Origin: Taklimakanibacter deserti
Lineage (GTDB): Bacteria; Pseudomonadota; Alphaproteobacteria; Rhizobiales; Aestuariivirgaceae
Assembly: GCA_003574785.1 (NCBI GenBank)
Contig: QORU01000014.1
Span: 62,001-126,000 of the forward strand
DNA length: 64,000 nucleotides
Direction: 5' to 3'
Part shown: positions 60,247 through 64,000 of the stretch, one piece after another
Layout of the letters: every line of letters begins with the position of its first letter
Numbering within the stretch: position 1 is the stretch's first letter
The notes under the pieces: generated by a model
The model's input: only the letters and a program-made list of their open reading frames with translations
What the model was told of the DNA's origin: nothing
Database searches by the model: none
Translations under genes and position numbers: made by a program

Positions 60247-60968
60247 CACAAGTACCGTTGCTTGATGCGCGTTGTGTCTCGAGGCGGTTCGGCGGCGTCG
60301 TCGCCGTGGACAGTGTTGATTTCACTCTGGCCGAAGGCGAGCTGCGCTGCCTTATCGGCCCGAATGGCGCCGGCAAGAGCACGTTCTTCAAGATGCTGAC
60401 GGGTCAGCTGCAGCCGAGCGCGGGCGCGATCCTCTTCCGCGGGCGCCCGATCGCATCGGCGCTGCCGCATCAGATTGCGCGGCGCGGTATTGGCATCAAG
60501 ACTCAGACGCCGAGCGTCTTCAACGGCCTGACTGTCGGGGAAAATCTTTGGCTGGCGGCCCGCCGTCTCAATCCGGACCGGCGCGCCAAGGAGATCGTCG
60601 CCGAGATGCTCGACCTAATCGGCTTTTCCGGCCGATCGTCGCGGCTCGTTGGCGAACTGTCACACGGTCAGCGGCAGTGGGTGGAGATCGGCACCGTGCT
60701 GGCCGCCGAGCCGGAGCTGATTCTGCTCGATGAACCCGCGGCTGGCATGACGCATGACGAGATTGCCCGTACCGCGGAAATCATCCGCACTGTCAACCGG
60801 ACGAAATCATTGATCGTTGTCGAGCATGACATGCAGTTCATCAGGATGATCGCCCGGACGGTAACGGTCTTCAATCGCGGCAGCGTACTTGTTGAGGGTT
60901 CTGCCGATGAGGTGATGCGTGACCAGCGCGTGCGCGACGTCTATCTGGGCAAAAGGGCTGTGGCATGA
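60243..60968 (+). CDS. Urea/amide ABC ATP-binding protein (UrtD/LivG-like)
   Basis: This 241-residue ATPase carries Walker A (GPNGAGKST), signature LSHGQRQW and Walker B LILLDEPAAGM, with LivG/UrtD-type features (RFGGVVAVDSVDF). In the signature the usual GGQ is HGQ, common in UrtD-like proteins. ATG 60243 overlaps the permease stop and the gene overlaps the second ATPase by four bases (ATGA). Confidence 0.92.
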   Translation: MTQVPLLDARCVSRRFGGVVAVDSVDFTLAEGELRCLIGPNGAGKSTFFKMLTGQLQPSAGAILFRGRPIASALPHQIARRGIGIKTQTPSVFNGLTVGENLWLAARRLNPDRRAKEIVAEMLDLIGFSGRSSRLVGELSHGQRQWVEIGTVLAAEPELILLDEPAAGMTHDEIARTAEIIRTVNRTKSLIVVEHDMQFIRMIARTVTVFNRGSVLVEGSADEVMRDQRVRDVYLGKRAVA

Positions 60969-61672
60969 TGCTGAAGGTGCTTGGATTGTGCGCTGGATAC
61001 GGCGACATACCCGTCCTGACCGATCTCAGCCTGTCGCTCGGCAAAGGTGAACGGCTCGGCATACTGGGCCACAACGGCATGGGGAAGACGACGTTTCTCA
61101 GGTCGCTGATGGGCTTCGTTCGCGCCGTGGGTGGATCGGTCGTCTTCGATGGCCAGGACATCACGACCCTGCCGGTGCATCGGCGGGCCCGGCTGGGGTT
61201 GAGACTCGTGCCCCAGGGCAGGGAGATCTTCCCGGACCTGACGGTCCTGGAAAACCTGCGCATGGGTGAGTTGTCGTCGCCGCGCGCGCGGGCGGACAGC
61301 GTTGAGGAGGTGCTGACCTATTTTCCTCGCCTGAAGACGCTGCTCGAGCGGGCAGGAGGCCGTCTTTCCGGCGGCGAGCAGCAGCTGCTGGCACTCGCCA
61401 GATGCCTGTGCGGCCATCCTTCGTTGCTTCTCCTCGACGAGCCAACGGAAGGTGTTCAGCCCTCGATCGTGGAGGAAATCGCCGAGTCGCTCGTCGTGAT
61501 CAGCCGGGATCGCGGCGTCGCTGTCGTCGTGGTGGAGCAGCAATTGGACTTCATCTCGGCAGTGTCCGACAGGGTCCTCGTGATCCGGAAGGGTCGATTT
61601 ACGAGGCAGCTGGGGAAGGCCGAGCTGCGGGATCCAAACGCCGTTGCCCAACTCGTCAGCATGAACGCATAG
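60965..61672 (+). CDS. Urea/amide ABC ATP-binding protein (UrtE/LivF-like)
   Basis: This 235-residue second ATPase has Walker [10 protein letters not shown], the LivF-like stretch [20 protein letters not shown], signature LSGGEQQ, and Walker [19 protein letters not shown]. The Q at VQP and the EGVQPSIV segment are typical of UrtE and the amide-type subfamily. It completes the five-gene importer and is followed 37 bases later by an amidase, probably in the same transcript. Confidence 0.92.
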   Translation: MMLKVLGLCAGYGDIPVLTDLSLSLGKGERLGILGHNGMGKTTFLRSLMGFVRAVGGSVVFDGQDITTLPVHRRARLGLRLVPQGREIFPDLTVLENLRMGELSSPRARADSVEEVLTYFPRLKTLLERAGGRLSGGEQQLLALARCLCGHPSLLLLDEPTEGVQPSIVEEIAESLVVISRDRGVAVVVVEQQLDFISAVSDRVLVIRKGRFTRQLGKAELRDPNAVAQLVSMNA

Positions 61673-61709
61673 TGGTGCCAGTGGCCAGGGGGTAAAGGAG
61701 AGTGCTCAC

Positions 61710-63224
61710 ATGACGGTCAAGAGGCCAACGCACGGACAGATCGCAGACATCGCAAGAAGGCTTGGCATGCACATGGAACCGGCGCGCATCGACGAATTCA
61801 TGACGCTGATGCATTCGAGTTTCGCTGCTTATGACGTTGTCGATGCCATGCCCGACAATGTCCCGCGCGTAAAGTATCCGCGCTCGCCGGGCTATCGTCC
61901 GGTGGGCGAGGAGAATAGATATAATGCTTGGTACGTCAAGACGCGGATCGAGGGGACTCCCGGCGGCAAGCTCACCGGAAAGACAGTGGCGTTGAAGGAC
62001 AATGTTTCGCTCGCCGGCGTACCGATGATGGTGGGCGCCTCGACGCTCGAGGGTTTCGTTCCTGATCTCGACGCTACAGTGGTGCCGCGTCTCCTCGACG
62101 CCGGAGCCACCATACTCGGCAAGGCGCATTGCGAGTATTTCTGCCTGTCCGGCGCCAGTCATACCAGTGCGGCGGGCCCGGTCCATAACCCGTTGCGCAT
62201 GGGCTATTCAACAGGCGGCTCGTCGTCAGGGAGCGCTGCATTGGTCGCAGCCGGCGAGGTCGATATGGCCATCGGCGGAGACCAGGGAGGTTCTATTCGC
62301 ATCCCGGCCGCCTTCTCGGGGATTTACGGCCTGAAGCCAACCCACGGCCTGGTTCCCTACACCGGGGTGATGCCGATCGAGTCCACCATCGATCATATCG
62401 GCCCGATGACGGCGACAGTTGCCGACAATGCCTTGATGCTCGAGGCCATGGCGGGTGAGGACGGACTCGATCCCCGCCAATATGCGCCGGAGATCAAACC
62501 TTACACCGAAGCGCTTGGCCGTGGAGTCAAGGGGCTTCGCATCGCCGTCGTTAAGGAAGGGTTCGGCCTGCCAAGCAGCGAAGCCGATGTCGACGCCAAG
62601 GTGCGCGAGGCGGCGAAGCGCTTCGCGAAGATGGGCGCGACCGTGAGCGAAGTTTCCATTACCATGCACACTTTGGGCACTTCGATCTGGATACCCGTGG
62701 CTCTTGAAGGGCTGCAGATGCAGATGATGCATGGCAACAGCATGGGCTTCAACTGGAAGGGGTTGTATTCCACCGCTCTCCTCAATGCCCATTCGGGCTG
62801 GAAGAGCCGTGCCGATGATCTTTCCGACAGCCTGAAGCTTTCCATGCTGGTGGCGGAGTATTCGCTCACCCACTATCGCGGCCATTACTACGCCAAGGCG
62901 CAGAATCTTGCGCGCGTGCTGCGCGACGCTTACGACGCCGTGCTGGCCGAACACGACCTCCTGCTCATGCCTACGGTTCCGATGAAGGCGACGCCGATCC
63001 CGCCGCCCGATGCTTCACTTGCATTGTATGTACAGCGTGCCCTCGAGCTTCTGCCCAACACGGCGCCATTCAACTTGACAGGTCATCCATCGATTTCGGC
63101 ACCGTGCGGCATGAGCGACGGTCTGCCGGTCGGCATGATGCTAACCGCCAGGAACTACGACGAGCCAACCCTCTATGCCGCAGCCGCCGCGTTTGAGGCG
63201 AGCGGAGATTGGAGGACGCTCTGA
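61710..63224 (+). CDS. Amidase signature family hydrolase (nitrile-cluster type)
   Basis: This 504-residue amidase has the Ser-cisSer-Lys triad: Lys96 (TVALKDNVS), Ser171 ([10 protein letters not shown]) and nucleophile Ser195 ([12 protein letters not shown]). The N-terminal helical region and the motif [12 protein letters not shown] are typical of enantioselective amidases that often accompany nitrile hydratase. GTAAAGGAGAG lies before ATG 61710. It follows the amide-type transporter, so it would cleave an imported amide to acid and ammonia. No nitrile hydratase gene is in the window. Confidence 0.9.
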   Translation: MTVKRPTHGQIADIARRLGMHMEPARIDEFMTLMHSSFAAYDVVDAMPDNVPRVKYPRSPGYRPVGEENRYNAWYVKTRIEGTPGGKLTGKTVALKDNVSLAGVPMMVGASTLEGFVPDLDATVVPRLLDAGATILGKAHCEYFCLSGASHTSAAGPVHNPLRMGYSTGGSSSGSAALVAAGEVDMAIGGDQGGSIRIPAAFSGIYGLKPTHGLVPYTGVMPIESTIDHIGPMTATVADNALMLEAMAGEDGLDPRQYAPEIKPYTEALGRGVKGLRIAVVKEGFGLPSSEADVDAKVREAAKRFAKMGATVSEVSITMHTLGTSIWIPVALEGLQMQMMHGNSMGFNWKGLYSTALLNAHSGWKSRADDLSDSLKLSMLVAEYSLTHYRGHYYAKAQNLARVLRDAYDAVLAEHDLLLMPTVPMKATPIPPPDASLALYVQRALELLPNTAPFNLTGHPSISAPCGMSDGLPVGMMLTARNYDEPTLYAAAAAFEASGDWRTL

Positions 63225-63358
63225 AGTCAATCGATCCTGGATCCGGCTGGAGCCGGTAGTCACCTCAACCCCCAGCAAACGCTATCCAGCCGGGACCGCA
63301 TGGTCTCTGGATCGGAGAAGCTTTGTTGAAAACGCGGATGCAATGAAAGGAAAAGACG

Positions 63359-63958
63359 ATGATACGACTTCATGATGTCGAGGTTTCAGGGAACGCCTAC
63401 AAGGTTCGGCTCCTGCTGTCGCTTCTGGGCCTCAAACACCAGATCGTTCCGATTGACTTTGCCGGAGGGCAGCACAAATCTACAGCCTTCCTGAAGCTCA
63501 ATCCGCTGGGCGAGATTCCGGTCCTCGAAGATGGCGACGTCGTGCTGCGCGATTCCCAGGCCATCTTGCTCTACCTCGCGAGAAAATACGGCTCGGAGAA
63601 ATGGCTTCCGACAGAGCCCGTCGCGCTGGCGCGAGTAGGCCAATGGCTCTCGACCGCCGCCAATGAAATACAGAATGGCGCAAGCGCCGCACGCGCCTAC
63701 GTCAAGTTCGGCTACAAGCTCGACATAGACAAGGCGCGAGACCTGTCCAATCGAGTTCTCGGCATCATGGATGAGCATCTCTCGCAGCGTGACTGGCTGG
63801 AGATGGGGCATCCGACGGTCGCCGACATCGCCTGCTATCCTTATCTCGGGCTGGTGCCTGAAGGTGGCGTCGCCCTGGATCGGTATAAATCGGTGATGCG
63901 CTGGATGGATCGAATCAAGGACCTGCCGAACTACGTGCCGATGCCCGGAATCTACTAG
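63359..63958 (+). CDS. Glutathione S-transferase family protein
   Basis: This 199-residue GST has an N-terminal thioredoxin-like domain (SGNAYKVRLLLSLLGLKH, LNPLGEIPVLEDGDVVLRDSQAI) and a C-terminal helical domain (HPTVADIACYPYLGLVPEGG). The Ser/Asn near the N terminus (SGNAYK) suits a Ser-type GST related to the beta-etherase/YfcG branch. AAAGGAAAAG lies before ATG 63359. It is 134 bases after the amidase on the same strand. Function in the pathway is unknown. Confidence 0.85.
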   Translation: MIRLHDVEVSGNAYKVRLLLSLLGLKHQIVPIDFAGGQHKSTAFLKLNPLGEIPVLEDGDVVLRDSQAILLYLARKYGSEKWLPTEPVALARVGQWLSTAANEIQNGASAARAYVKFGYKLDIDKARDLSNRVLGIMDEHLSQRDWLEMGHPTVADIACYPYLGLVPEGGVALDRYKSVMRWMDRIKDLPNYVPMPGIY

Positions 63959-63967
63959 GTGGCCTCG

Positions 63968-64000
63968 ATGCAAACCAGCGTTTCACCACCTCTGCGCGGC
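63968..64000 (+). CDS. Possible start of the next gene, cut by window end
   Basis: ATG 63968 (MQTSVSPPLRG) with AGGTGG shortly before it is open to the window edge. Only 11 codons are visible, so neither reality nor function can be judged. Confidence 0.25.
   Translation, partial: MQTSVSPPLRG

Noticed and set aside
1..64000. tRNA, rRNA, CRISPR arrays, transposases or phage genes
   Set aside because: None could be recognised by eye; no regularly spaced direct repeats or tRNA-like cloverleaf with CCA end was seen. A tRNAscan or ISfinder run would be decisive.

Overview
The window is GC-rich, densely coded and almost entirely catabolic: about 58 genes, mostly transporters and enzymes, with no ribosomal, tRNA, phage, transposase or CRISPR feature that I can see. 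The gene families (RbsABC-, EhuABCD- and Urt/Liv-type ABC transporters, GntR/LysR regulators, HyuA/HyuB, DUF1989, GalB/C/D homologues) and a repeat-like intergenic element suggest an alphaproteobacterium of the order Hyphomicrobiales (rhizobia and relatives). That assignment is inferred from gene content only.

Region 1 (1-17 kb) looks like carbohydrate or polyol metabolism. It holds the end of an RbsC-like permease, a frameshifted sugar-phosphate isomerase-like gene, a four-gene minus-strand operon (acetoin/pyruvate dehydrogenase-type E1alpha, E1beta and E2, then an M24 hydrolase), a divergent SDR and cupin pair, and a five-gene RbsABC-type importer with two binding proteins, two permeases and one double ATPase. 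A DoxX protein, an Old Yellow Enzyme-type reductase and a butanediol-dehydrogenase-like alcohol dehydrogenase follow.

Region 2 (17-36.4 kb) appears to be one locally regulated pathway. A FadR-type GntR regulator sits in it, and near-identical palindromes (core TTGTTGACAA or a close variant) lie before five transcription units. These encode a 6PGDH-like dehydrogenase with GntR and GST; a creatinase/ectoine-hydrolase-like M24 protein with a VOC protein; three EhuB-like binding proteins; a DUF1989 protein; EhuCDA-like transport genes with an amidase; and a tightly coupled seven-gene operon of aminotransferase, GalD-, GalB- and GalC-like enzymes, two-subunit ThDP decarboxylase and aldehyde dehydrogenase. 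The layout suggests import and hydrolysis of an amide-like amino compound, transamination and decarboxylation, and a branch that ends in pyruvate and oxaloacetate.

Region 3 (36.4-50 kb) carries a LysR regulator divergent from hyuB-hyuA-phzF-tricarballylate-dehydrogenase-like genes, an AT-richer gap with a repeat-like remnant, a Tat-exported haloacid-dehalogenase-like protein, a LysR/SDR divergon, a glutathione synthetase paralogue and a sulfite-oxidase-like molybdoenzyme.

Region 4 (49-64 kb) is the most distinctive. A LysR gene is divergent from a plus-strand run encoding a PNPOx/ferredoxin-reductase/[2Fe-2S] fusion, a nitrilase, an aldoxime dehydratase with all its catalytic residues, and a methylmalonyl-CoA mutase translationally coupled to the dehydratase. 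A urea/short-chain-amide type ABC transporter, an amidase and a GST follow. This reads as an aldoxime-to-nitrile-to-carboxylate route that feeds propionyl/methylmalonyl-CoA, with amide uptake and hydrolysis alongside.
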